Shown in pieces: positions 7,597 to 16,506 of a DNA stretch of 64,000 nucleotides. The stretch is from Reinekea forsetii. Its GTDB lineage: Bacteria; Pseudomonadota; Gammaproteobacteria; Pseudomonadales; Natronospirillaceae. The first letter of the stretch is position 1, and the number at the start of each line of letters is the position of its first letter. A model generated the notes under the pieces. It searched no databases, was not told where the DNA came from, and saw only the letters and a list, made by a program, of their open reading frames with translations. The stretch lies in assembly GCF_018860385.1 (NCBI RefSeq), contig NZ_JAHKPH010000008.1:186001-250000 (forward strand), written 5' to 3'. Position numbers and translations under genes: made by a program.

Positions 7597-10500
7597 ATGA
7601 CCGAACTAAACAACACGCAACTTAACGCTGCGGATCAAGCTGTTGACAGTGCTGTTGCCGAAGGGGGTGCCTATGAAGTCATCAGTAAACGTTTAGCAGA
7701 GCAAGGTAAGCAGCTGTTTGAACAGGCGCAAGAGCTGAATACTGCGCGTCTCGTAGAGTTTGGTAGTGCAGACATGGCCGTTATTGGCCGTACCCGTGTA
7801 AGAACAGAGCATAACTGCATTGCGCGAGACATTGTTCAAGTGGGTGAGCATCTTCTGTTTGGTTATAATGTTTTCATTGGTTTAAAGAAAGAAACGAAAG
7901 TTGAAGATGTTTTCGCTTTATTTGATATAGAGCAAACAGAAAACGGCGTAGAGCTAAAAGCCGTAGAACACGATAATCATTTTCTTAAAGAAACCAGCTT
8001 TGTAAATGATTTTAGTGAGCTCTACCGATACTACAAAAACACCAAACTCATACAATTAGCCGTAAAAGACGGTAAGTTGCTTGCGGCATTTCAAATTGGT
8101 GAAAAATTATCCGATGTTCGAGTGTTTCGTTGGTCTATATCTTCCGATGGTAAGGCGATTAAGTATATCGATAACCGTGGCGAACGAGATATACAGCCAC
8201 CACCCGATTACGATTTTGAATGGATAGAGGCCACCCGTGACGATATTGTAAACGGTCGTCACCCCCATATTAGTATTTTAGACACTGTATTTGTAGAAAC
8301 GATTGGCGGTGACTTAACCGTTAAAATCGAAAACAATACCGACAATGGCTTAGGGATATACAGTGAGCCGGTAGAGGATGAAACCCAATCGTTAGACGAT
8401 TGTAAAATCGCTTATGCGAGTGTTGGTAATCTCATTCTATTAAAAGTGTTACCTTATAAAGAAAGTACAACACGCTATTTGGTTTATAACAAACTCAACG
8501 AAGAAGTGATGCGCATTGACGCCATAGGGGAATCTTGCGTACAGCTTCCTGAAGACCATGGTTTGATTTTCCCTGGTGGGTTGTATTTGCAAAACGGCGA
8601 GTATAAGCGCTTTGATGAAAACGTATCCGGTTTAAAATTCCAGCGTGCGATACGTTCCCCGAATGGCGAAGATGTTCTCTACGCTTTTTATGAGCCGGAT
8701 GAAGGTGTAGTCGGGCTATTTGGCTATAACCTGATTAATAAGCAATTGCAAAACCCAATTTTTTGTCACGGCTACGCCTTAGCCGAAAGCGGACAATTGG
8801 TGGTTTTTTCGGCCGTAAATGAAGCGACTCGCGTACACCCAATGCAAGTGTGGCAAACGCCCTATGTCAGTGCTGAATTTGCCAGTGCCCAGCCGCAGAG
8901 CCAAACTTTTTACGGAAAAATTGGCAACGCAGAATTAGTTCGAGGTATATCAGATATTTACAGTATCTGCCGGAATATAGAAAGCCAGTCAGTGTCATCT
9001 CGCTTATATGAGGCACTGGCGAAAGCCTCTAAACGAGTATTTGATGATCACTACTGGCTAAGTTCACCAGAAACAGAAACACTTGCTCAGCTGCTCCAGC
9101 AAGTAGCCCATACCTCAGAGTTGGTAATTGATGAGTTTGAAAAAGTCCAATCGATACAGCAGCAATCTAAAGCGTCCATGCGCGAAGCCGAGCAAGACCA
9201 AAAAGATTTGCTTCAAAAAATACGCCCAGATTCCTGGCAAAGCGCCGAAGATTATGTAAATGCGCTCAGTCAATTGCGTCATCAGCGCGGTCACCTGATA
9301 ACCATTCGTGATTATCGTTATATAGATATTGCTCGCCTCGATGCTCTAGATGAAGAGCTACAGCAAGTAAACGCAAGTCTATCGGAAAAAACCGTCGAAT
9401 TTTTATCGAGTGAGCAAGCGCTAGACCCATACTTTGAAAAAATTACTATGCTAAACAGCTCGGTCGAAAATGCGGAAACAATTGCCGAGCTAACCCCCAT
9501 AATTGAAGACATTGAATCAACTACCGCCGGTTTAGATTTGCTCACCGAGTTAATGAATACTCTAAAAGTAGCCGACGCAACGGTACGTACCCAAATCATT
9601 GATGCTATATCAAATGTCTATTCAAAGCTAAATCAGAGTAAAGCGAATGCGAACCATAAGAAGAAAGGGCTGGGCTCTTCAGAGGCCATTGCTCAGTTTG
9701 GTGCTCAGTTTAAGTTGTTTTCGCAGAGTATTGTAAATGCTTTGGGGTTAGCAACATCACCCGAAAAATGTGACGAGCAACTTTCTAGATTATTAGTTCA
9801 GCTAGAGGAGCTGGAAAGCCAGTTTTCAGAGTACGATCAGTTTCTGAGCGACATCATGGATAAACGCGAAGAAATATATGAGTCGTTTGAAAGCCATAAG
9901 CAACAACTACTCGATGCGCAACAACGTAAAGCACAAAGCCTAACCGATGCCGCTGGACGCATGCTGACCTCAATTGAAAAGCGCTCGCTCAAGTTTACCA
10001 GTGATGATGAGCTTAATACCTATTTCGCAACTGACGCCTTAGTCATGAAAATACGTGATCTGGTGCAAAGTTTGCGAGAGTTAGACGCCGCAGTAAAAGC
10101 GGATGATATTGAATCACGTGCTAAGTCTCTCAAAGAGCAGGCATTACGTTCGCTGCGCGATAAAACCGATATCTTTGAAGAGGGCGGTAATGTAATTAAG
10201 CTGGGTCCTCGCCATAAGTTCTCAGTAAACACACAAGAGTTAGATTTAACCATTATTCCTCGCGATGGTGATTTAAACATTCATTTAACCGGTACAGATT
10301 TTTTTGAACCGATCAATAATGAAAAGCTCCACGATCTAAAAGACTATTGGGATTTATCGATAGAATCTGAAACCAATGATATATACCGAGCTGAGTATTT
10401 AGCCTCCATAGTACTGGCTGCATGTGAGCAAGGTAGAGAAGGTTTAACCTCTCAAACGCTGAGAACGGCGATAAAAAACGAAGATGAGCTGATTGCTATT

Positions 10501-12912
10501 GTAAAAAGCATAGCCAGCCCTCGTTACAAAGAAGGCTACCAAAAAGGTGTTCATGATTTTGATGCCGCAAAAATATTAGCTGCGCTGGTACCCGTGTTAG
10601 ACCAAGCTGATTTGCTACGTTTTGATCCATTGAGCCGAGGGATGGCGCAAGTCTTTTGGGCTAGTCAACAGGGTTCGTCTTCATCAATCGATACCAAAAG
10701 CTGGGCCGCGCGCGCACAATCGGCGTTCCAATTAGCGCAAGCATTGGGCAGTAACGATGCTAGCTTACTACTGTGTGCGGAAGTGTTCGAGGCTATGCAG
10801 CAGTTTAACGAAAACGAGTTGATAACTGAGAATACTCAAGTTCTAAAGCGTGCCGCCAATTACTTAGTAGAAGAGCTTGCGAACGACCAACTTGCGTTTA
10901 TTACCAGCCAATATGCAACCGAGCTAGTAGAGGCGCTGCAACGCTCCGTAAACTTCGAAAGTTGGACAAAGTTTCAGCAAGCATTGAATAATTTAGAAAC
11001 TCAACCTGCCAGTCAGTGGCAGTTAGCCCAAGCTTGGTTAGAAGCGCTTGTTCAAACTAAACAGTTAACATATTTAAGCCACTACATACCAGAAGCCATT
11101 GCGTTGCTTATTGTGCCCGTGAATATTGAACGAAGATCGATAGAAGCAAATACCGAAATCAACGTCGATGGGTTAATGGGCGAGCACGAGCGCATTAAAG
11201 ATCGATCACTTCGGTTTAGTTTAGATAGCTTTATTCTACGAACAGAGCATCATCGTGATGTTGTTGTTCCTACATACCATCATTATCTTGATCTAAGGCA
11301 AGAGATAATATCAACCGAACGAAACAAGCTAAGGCTCCATGAGTTTAAAGCCCGTCCATTAAGCTCATTTGTACGAAACCGTCTTATTAATGAATCTTAC
11401 TTACCCTTAATTGGCGACAACCTTGCTAAGCAAATGGGGACGGTTGGCGATTCCAAGCGAACTGACTTAATGGGTTTGTTAATGATGATTTCACCGCCGG
11501 GCTACGGTAAAACAACCTTAATGGAATACGTTGCCAACCGCTTGGGTTTGATATTCATGAAGATCAATTGCCCAAGCTTAGGGCACGATGTTATGTCTCT
11601 AGACCCGCAGCAAGCTCCAAACGCTACGGCTAAGCAAGAGCTCCAGAAACTAAACTTGGGTTTAGAAATGGGCAATAACGTTATGCTGTATTTAGATGAT
11701 ATTCAGCATACGCACCCCGAGTTTTTGCAAAAATTTATATCTTTATGTGATGGCTCAAGACGTATAGAAGGGGTGTGGAAAGAGCAAACTAAAACCTATG
11801 ATATGCGCGGCAAAAAATTCTGTGTCGTGATGGCTGGTAACCCTTATACAGAGTCGGGCGAAGCATTTAAAATTCCGGACATGCTGGCTAACCGCGCGGA
11901 TATTTATAACTTAGGTGATATTTTAGGTGGTATGGATGAGCAATTTGCATTGAGCTATATCGAAAATGCGTTAACGTCTAACCCAGCTCTAGCGCCACTA
12001 GCTGTCCGAGAAATGGATGATATTTATAACCTCATTAAAATGGCTCAAGGGAAGAACATAGCCGCCACCGATTTGTCACACCAATATAGCGGTGCCGAAA
12101 TACAAGAAATTACCGGCATATTTAAGAAGATGTTTGTAGTTCAAGATGTGGTTCTAAAAATAAACAAGCAATACATTGCCTCAGCCGCACAAGACGACAA
12201 ATACCGTAACGAACCCTCGTTTAAACTGCAGGGCAGTTATCGAAATATGAATAAGATGACTGAAAAAATATCAGCGGTTATGAATGATGATGAAATGATG
12301 CAAATGATTGCAGACCACTATATAGGCGAAGCTCAGTTACTCACCACCGGTGCCGAAGCAAACCTACTTAAATTGGCGGAATTACGTGGCAATATGACAG
12401 AAGCACAGTCGCAGCGTTGGGCCCAAATTAAGAAAGACTTCTTGCGTAACAAAGCCATAGGCGGTGATGAAGGCGATGTCGGTGGTAAGGTAGTAGCACA
12501 ACTCGCTGATATGGCGGATGGGCTAGGGGAGCTATCTAAAGTAGGACTTGAACAAAAAGACTTTGAAAAATCAGCCATCAATGATCTCATAGCGGCCATT
12601 AAAGACAATAAACCTAAGCAAGAAAATGATTCTGAACCTAATGTAGAGCTGGTGAACAGTTTTGAAAAGTTAGCTTCGGCTATTCAAAGCAATGCGCCCA
12701 AGGTAGAGGTAATTAACGAGCCTGTTCAAGGGTTAGGTAAAATACTTGAAGTACTGGCGACCAGCATAGAAGAAAGTATTTTTCCCATTATGCATACTAT
12801 GGATAAAAAGCTAGATATTGATATGAGAACCCACGATCGAATTAAAGACCTAGCCGATCAAATTAGGGGCTTAGAAAAAACAGTGAATGAAAGGACTCGT
12901 ACAAATGGCTAA
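7597..12912 (+). CDS. Giant AAA+ ATPase (often named DNA repair ATPase) of the PspA-flotillin operon
   Basis: A 1771-residue protein. Residues about 60-430 are beta-rich with repeated short strands and could form a propeller-like domain (inference). Helical and coiled-coil segments follow at about 470-880. The single AAA+ module lies in the C-terminal third: Walker A SPPGYGKTT at 1299-1307, Walker B MLYLDD at 1363-1368, sensor-1 asparagine in VVMAGNP (Asn1415), and the Arg of MLANRADIYNL as a possible arginine finger. The Walker B has Asp-Asp rather than Asp-Glu. The P-loop plus the IPDMLANRAD segment recalls the MoxR/CbbQ branch. The name DNA repair ATPase in databases rests on weak similarity; the gene context points instead to membrane maintenance with PspA and flotillin. 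Confidence 0.8.
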   Translation: MTELNNTQLNAADQAVDSAVAEGGAYEVISKRLAEQGKQLFEQAQELNTARLVEFGSADMAVIGRTRVRTEHNCIARDIVQVGEHLLFGYNVFIGLKKETKVEDVFALFDIEQTENGVELKAVEHDNHFLKETSFVNDFSELYRYYKNTKLIQLAVKDGKLLAAFQIGEKLSDVRVFRWSISSDGKAIKYIDNRGERDIQPPPDYDFEWIEATRDDIVNGRHPHISILDTVFVETIGGDLTVKIENNTDNGLGIYSEPVEDETQSLDDCKIAYASVGNLILLKVLPYKESTTRYLVYNKLNEEVMRIDAIGESCVQLPEDHGLIFPGGLYLQNGEYKRFDENVSGLKFQRAIRSPNGEDVLYAFYEPDEGVVGLFGYNLINKQLQNPIFCHGYALAESGQLVVFSAVNEATRVHPMQVWQTPYVSAEFASAQPQSQTFYGKIGNAELVRGISDIYSICRNIESQSVSSRLYEALAKASKRVFDDHYWLSSPETETLAQLLQQVAHTSELVIDEFEKVQSIQQQSKASMREAEQDQKDLLQKIRPDSWQSAEDYVNALSQLRHQRGHLITIRDYRYIDIARLDALDEELQQVNASLSEKTVEFLSSEQALDPYFEKITMLNSSVENAETIAELTPIIEDIESTTAGLDLLTELMNTLKVADATVRTQIIDAISNVYSKLNQSKANANHKKKGLGSSEAIAQFGAQFKLFSQSIVNALGLATSPEKCDEQLSRLLVQLEELESQFSEYDQFLSDIMDKREEIYESFESHKQQLLDAQQRKAQSLTDAAGRMLTSIEKRSLKFTSDDELNTYFATDALVMKIRDLVQSLRELDAAVKADDIESRAKSLKEQALRSLRDKTDIFEEGGNVIKLGPRHKFSVNTQELDLTIIPRDGDLNIHLTGTDFFEPINNEKLHDLKDYWDLSIESETNDIYRAEYLASIVLAACEQGREGLTSQTLRTAIKNEDELIAIVKSIASPRYKEGYQKGVHDFDAAKILAALVPVLDQADLLRFDPLSRGMAQVFWASQQGSSSSIDTKSWAARAQSAFQLAQALGSNDASLLLCAEVFEAMQQFNENELITENTQVLKRAANYLVEELANDQLAFITSQYATELVEALQRSVNFESWTKFQQALNNLETQPASQWQLAQAWLEALVQTKQLTYLSHYIPEAIALLIVPVNIERRSIEANTEINVDGLMGEHERIKDRSLRFSLDSFILRTEHHRDVVVPTYHHYLDLRQEIISTERNKLRLHEFKARPLSSFVRNRLINESYLPLIGDNLAKQMGTVGDSKRTDLMGLLMMISPPGYGKTTLMEYVANRLGLIFMKINCPSLGHDVMSLDPQQAPNATAKQELQKLNLGLEMGNNVMLYLDDIQHTHPEFLQKFISLCDGSRRIEGVWKEQTKTYDMRGKKFCVVMAGNPYTESGEAFKIPDMLANRADIYNLGDILGGMDEQFALSYIENALTSNPALAPLAVREMDDIYNLIKMAQGKNIAATDLSHQYSGAEIQEITGIFKKMFVVQDVVLKINKQYIASAAQDDKYRNEPSFKLQGSYRNMNKMTEKISAVMNDDEMMQMIADHYIGEAQLLTTGAEANLLKLAELRGNMTEAQSQRWAQIKKDFLRNKAIGGDEGDVGGKVVAQLADMADGLGELSKVGLEQKDFEKSAINDLIAAIKDNKPKQENDSEPNVELVNSFEKLASAIQSNAPKVEVINEPVQGLGKILEVLATSIEESIFPIMHTMDKKLDIDMRTHDRIKDLADQIRGLEKTVNERTRTNG

Positions 12913-12985
12913 GTCCATCTTGTATTGTTTGTACATTAGGAAGTGATTGCCACATTCCCAAATTCAACGAAAGGAATTAGTTGTT

Positions 12986-14296
12986 ATGACACGAATAAAT
13001 TTTCTAATGCTCAGCATTATAGTATTTACTATTGGTTGCAGTCCTGAAGAAGGTGAAGTAAGGAATCCAAATAAGTGGTTATCGTCCTCCAATATTAACC
13101 AAGCAGAATCCTTATATATGCGGGATAATACGCTGCGGATGCTAACTAAAACGGGGGTTGTTGAATTTGTTGAAATTAAAGACAGTGATGGAGCTGTTTT
13201 ATCTGATGTTTCTCTTCAAGGCGGTTGTGCAAGAGGGGATGAGTTTTTTGGACAATTATATTCTTATGTGGCCGGTGGTAATTACCTTGTGTGGGTTGAT
13301 CCTACCTCTGGAAAAATAATATCAATGGCATCAAATAATTTACCAAGCTCACCTTGTCATTCTAGCATTGGAACCTATCAAGTTCACCGATGGGACGATA
13401 GAATCTATTTCGAATACAGTGAGCAGCCTTATGGGTCATTAAGTCTAGTTGAGGCAAAAATTAGTGACAAGAATATAAGCGTGAAGAAGGTGTTTGACTT
13501 TCCTACTACAATGGACGAAGTGAGAGTTCTAGATGAGCGCTGGTTTTACCAAACTTATTCGAGCTCGGATAATATACTAGGTAATATCGACCGTATTCGA
13601 ATAACTGATTTTAAGGGTGAAATACACTACGATGGCGTATCGACTCTAGCCTTTATTGTCGACGCTTATAACCCAAAAATCTTGTTAGAGCGGGAGGGGG
13701 TATTTGAAATGTTGGAATACAGTAAACTTGTTTGGCAGGCGAGAAAAATCACGACAACCCCTCAACTAGAAAAATTATCTGAATACAATTTACAGCCTTC
13801 TACAACTATTTTGACATTTGCTAATGATCGAACACTTTTCGGTGTTGAAAAGAACGGATCCGTAGACCTGTTTGAATGGACTGGTGAAAATATTCAATTA
13901 GAAAAAGAAGTATTTTTAGACAATGTCTATAGTTATCAAGCATATGGAAATGAAATAGTTTTCCTATCGAAGAGCAATAGTTCCGATCAATATTTATTAA
14001 CAAGTTATAATATAGAATCGAAAATTTTATCCGATCTAACAGTAGATATTGAATATACAAATCATTGGCTGAAGTATCAGTTTACAGAGTCAAGTATTTT
14101 GTTTTCACAGAAGTTATATGAAGATGACGGAATAACAGTTAAAAGCTACGATCTTTATCAAGTAAAGAATCTAGACTTAGGTTTATCAAATACCACCCCA
14201 ATCAAAATAGACAGTTTCACACCTAACGACAATCTAAATTATGTTGGGGGCGTATATAATAATTTCTTTCATATAGAAGGGGCTAGTGCACTTTAA
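12986..14296 (+). CDS. Hypothetical lipoprotein
   Basis: Not recognised. The protein starts MTRINFLMLSIIVFTIGC, a signal peptide with a lipobox cysteine at residue 18, so it should be a lipoprotein of the envelope. The ATG at 12986 is preferred over a TTG at 12947 because AAGGAA lies nine bases upstream and the signal sequence then begins correctly. The remaining roughly 415 residues are rich in short beta-strands and aromatic residues, compatible with a propeller-like fold, though this is only a guess. Base composition is more AT-rich than its neighbours. It begins 73 bases after the ATPase gene and could be co-transcribed, but a later insertion is equally possible. Confidence 0.7.
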   Translation: MTRINFLMLSIIVFTIGCSPEEGEVRNPNKWLSSSNINQAESLYMRDNTLRMLTKTGVVEFVEIKDSDGAVLSDVSLQGGCARGDEFFGQLYSYVAGGNYLVWVDPTSGKIISMASNNLPSSPCHSSIGTYQVHRWDDRIYFEYSEQPYGSLSLVEAKISDKNISVKKVFDFPTTMDEVRVLDERWFYQTYSSSDNILGNIDRIRITDFKGEIHYDGVSTLAFIVDAYNPKILLEREGVFEMLEYSKLVWQARKITTTPQLEKLSEYNLQPSTTILTFANDRTLFGVEKNGSVDLFEWTGENIQLEKEVFLDNVYSYQAYGNEIVFLSKSNSSDQYLLTSYNIESKILSDLTVDIEYTNHWLKYQFTESSILFSQKLYEDDGITVKSYDLYQVKNLDLGLSNTTPIKIDSFTPNDNLNYVGGVYNNFFHIEGASAL

Positions 14297-14304
14297 CTTA
14301 TAGG

Positions 14305-14814
14305 TTATGCTTGGCTCGAAATTTGGGGCCATTGCCTTCGAATCTCATCGGCCAACCACGCTATTTTTTTATCCGATAGTGCGCGGTAATCGAAATAGGG
14401 CACTACTAAAGAATTTTTAATGCTGGGTCGATAAATGCCAGGGTGTATTTCCTGTGCGTTTGTTAATAGCCCAAGGTTTTCGGCAAATTGTTTGCCTGCT
14501 ATTAAGGTGAAAGATTTCAAGGGTTGTTCTAAATTTGGGGTGCCTAACGTTAAAGCATGTTGGTGACCGGCTTGCAGTAGCTTGTGGTCCCTAACTTGGC
14601 GCCAATCGTCGGCATTGTTAGGGTTTATGGCGTGTAATAATTTTGCGTACACGTTAAAAATTTTTCGCCAGTGGTTTGAATTAACGGCAATCAGTTGTGA
14701 GAGCTCATTGCCAGACAGTGTTGTTGTGTTTGCAGGAAAAGGGTGGCTCGGCCATTCGGGAACGTTGTTGATGCAAACGTTTAATACGGCCGTGGCTTCA
14801 CCTAATACTTTCAT
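14305..14814 (-). CDS. Conserved hypothetical protein (possibly DUF6942)
   Basis: A 169-residue soluble protein without signal peptide or membrane segment. It contains NHWRKIFNVYAKLLHAINP and ends with VPYFDYRALSDKKIAWLADE. I associate this pattern with an uncharacterised family of marine gammaproteobacteria (DUF6942), with limited confidence. Its ATG shares one base with the stop codon of the metallo-hydrolase gene (TAATG), so translation is coupled and a related function is plausible. A frame on the opposite strand overlapping both genes is a shadow. Confidence 0.65.
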   Translation of the reverse strand: MKVLGEATAVLNVCINNVPEWPSHPFPANTTTLSGNELSQLIAVNSNHWRKIFNVYAKLLHAINPNNADDWRQVRDHKLLQAGHQHALTLGTPNLEQPLKSFTLIAGKQFAENLGLLTNAQEIHPGIYRPSIKNSLVVPYFDYRALSDKKIAWLADEIRRQWPQISSQA

Positions 14815-15668
14815 TAATAAACGCCTAGATCTTGCCCGACATGAACGTCACCTTGAAAGTTTTGACGCACTTCGCCAATTAAATCTTCTTCAGAAGCTCC
14901 CCATAACAACAAATGCGTCATCACCAATTTTTTTGGATTCACTTGCGCGGCAATTTCGCCGAGTTGAATGCCCGATGTATGCATGGCGCTGTGGTAGCGC
15001 TGCCAATCGGGGTTGCGTCGGTCGAACCCTTTTTGCGAATACACTTCATGTACTAGCACATCGCAATTTTGCCAAAGGTCGTAAACGTCTGGGCAGGGTG
15101 AGGTATCTCCAGAAACTACAATGGTTTTATCGTCGGTGGTTATCTTAAACCCGAATGGCTCCCAACCTTTGCCATGGTTTACTCCAAAAGCTTCTATGCG
15201 AACGGCGCTATCTTCATAGCAAACACCGGCCGAAAATTCCGTGGCTTCGGCTTTGCCTCCGGTTGAGTTGATGGGCTCTAGGCCGCAAGTTCGCGCTTGA
15301 ATGTCGGCGCCATAGGCTTTATTTACATGATCAACTAAGTGGGCGGTGCCTTTTGGACCAAATACTTGCAGTGGCTCTTTTCGGCCCATCACCCAAGGCG
15401 TTAATATAATATCTGGCAGGCCAATGGTATGGTCAGAGTGAAGGTGTGTTAAAAATAAATGAGTTAAGTTCGGTACTTTTAAGGCTGCAATTCCTTGTTC
15501 GTATGCGGCCTGTGCGCGGCGTACTAAACCTGGTCCGCAATCAATAATATAGGCGCGTTCTCCAACGGTAATTGCAGTGCAGGGTCCCATTCGAAGCGGG
15601 TCGGGGTTAGGTGTGCCGGTACCCAGCAAAACAACTTGAGTGTTATTATTTTGAGCGCTTGTTTGCAT
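14814..15668 (-). CDS. Metallo-beta-lactamase-fold hydrolase, RNase Z/arylsulfatase-like
   Basis: A 284-residue enzyme. The metal-binding motif THLHSDH lies at residues 74-80, preceded by LLGTGTPNPDP and IIDCGPG, and followed by FGVNHGKGWEPFGF, VVSGDTSPCP and LVMTHLL. This order matches the RNase Z-like branch of the superfamily, many members of which act on small-molecule esters rather than tRNA precursors. The ATG at 15668 is chosen because AAAGG lies eight bases upstream; a TTG at 15689 would add seven residues. It lies 76 bases after the ArsR-rhodanese gene on the same strand and is coupled to the downstream hypothetical gene. Confidence 0.75.
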   Translation of the reverse strand: MQTSAQNNNTQVVLLGTGTPNPDPLRMGPCTAITVGERAYIIDCGPGLVRRAQAAYEQGIAALKVPNLTHLFLTHLHSDHTIGLPDIILTPWVMGRKEPLQVFGPKGTAHLVDHVNKAYGADIQARTCGLEPINSTGGKAEATEFSAGVCYEDSAVRIEAFGVNHGKGWEPFGFKITTDDKTIVVSGDTSPCPDVYDLWQNCDVLVHEVYSQKGFDRRNPDWQRYHSAMHTSGIQLGEIAAQVNPKKLVMTHLLLWGASEEDLIGEVRQNFQGDVHVGQDLGVY

Positions 15669-15744
15669 GAAAGACCTTTTCTCGTGCAATAGAGTTTGCC
15701 GATATACTAAAGAGAGTTGTAAAAATTATCAAAACTGCACAAGC

Positions 15745-16407
15745 TCATTCAACCTCAACCGGTAACCCATAGGCGCGCCACTGGGGTAGCCCTTCATCAT
15801 ACCGCCTTATGGAATACCCTAATTTAGTAAGCATTAACACAGCTTGGTGTGAAAATGTGCAATAAGGACCGCGACAATATGCAACTATTTCAGCACTCCT
15901 CGGTAATTTGGTGATTATCGATTCTAATTCGTCAATGGGCGCGTTAATGGCCCCTGGTATGTGGCCAAATTTAAATTCGTTTAACGGGCGTACATCGATC
16001 AAGGTTAAAGTGTTATTTGCAATGCCGGCTAATAATTCTTCTTTATTTATAGTATCGAGTTGTTGGCTCGCTTCATCTTGGCTAAAGAGCCCTTTCGCCA
16101 TTTTTTCAACATCGCTTATGTGTTCTTCGGCTAGCTGTCTTAACGTATTAATGGCTATCAAGGTTTTATCATCTGTAAGTTGGTAGATCATCTGCTTGCC
16201 AGAGCGAGTGGCATGAACAAGACCCGCGCGTCGTAAGGCTTGTAAGTGCTGCGATACGTTGGCAATGGGTAGCGGTATCGCCTTAGCAAGGCTATCTACA
16301 GGTGAGGGCGCTTGCGCTAACCGCTCTATAATGTCTAATCTTTGCCTGTTCCCTAATGCTTTGGCCACCTGTGCCACAGCGTTAAGAATGCCTGATTTAT
16401 TATTCAT
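15745..16407 (-). CDS. ArsR-family regulator fused to a rhodanese domain
   Basis: A 220-residue two-domain protein. Residues about 8-90 form an ArsR winged helix (ALGNRQRLDIIERLAQ, then IANVSQHLQALRRAGLV). Residues about 120-215 form a rhodanese domain (TLIDVRPLNEFKFGHIPGA) whose active-site loop CRGPYC starts at Cys178. The rhodanese cysteine suggests sensing of persulfide or another reactive sulfur species; this is inferred from the domain, not shown. The gene diverges from an MFS transporter across 99 bases containing a perfect palindrome, which makes it the likely regulator of both. Confidence 0.88.
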   Translation of the reverse strand: MNNKSGILNAVAQVAKALGNRQRLDIIERLAQAPSPVDSLAKAIPLPIANVSQHLQALRRAGLVHATRSGKQMIYQLTDDKTLIAINTLRQLAEEHISDVEKMAKGLFSQDEASQQLDTINKEELLAGIANNTLTLIDVRPLNEFKFGHIPGAINAPIDELESIITKLPRSAEIVAYCRGPYCTFSHQAVLMLTKLGYSIRRYDEGLPQWRAYGLPVEVE

Positions 16408-16457
16408 TTTTGCCTTCGTTTACGTATATTACAAAAAACTAATTGACGGGTTTCGCC

Positions 16458-16485
16458 ATACATTCAATAATTATATTGAATGTAT
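16458..16485. promoter_or_regulatory. ArsR-type operator between the regulator and MFS genes
   Basis: Perfect inverted repeat: ATACATTCAATA (16458-16469), four-base centre ATTA, TATTGAATGTAT (16474-16485). It lies in the divergent promoter region, 21 bases before the MFS start and about 50 before the regulator start. The 12-4-12 symmetry is typical of ArsR operators. Confidence 0.75.
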
Positions 16486-16506
16486 GTATTGAAAGCGATT
16501 TTTTAG

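Noticed and set aside
14582-15148. A 188-codon open frame on the + strand overlapping the metallo-hydrolase and hypothetical genes
   Set aside because: It is antisense to two well-supported coupled genes, has no family features and reads like out-of-frame translation.
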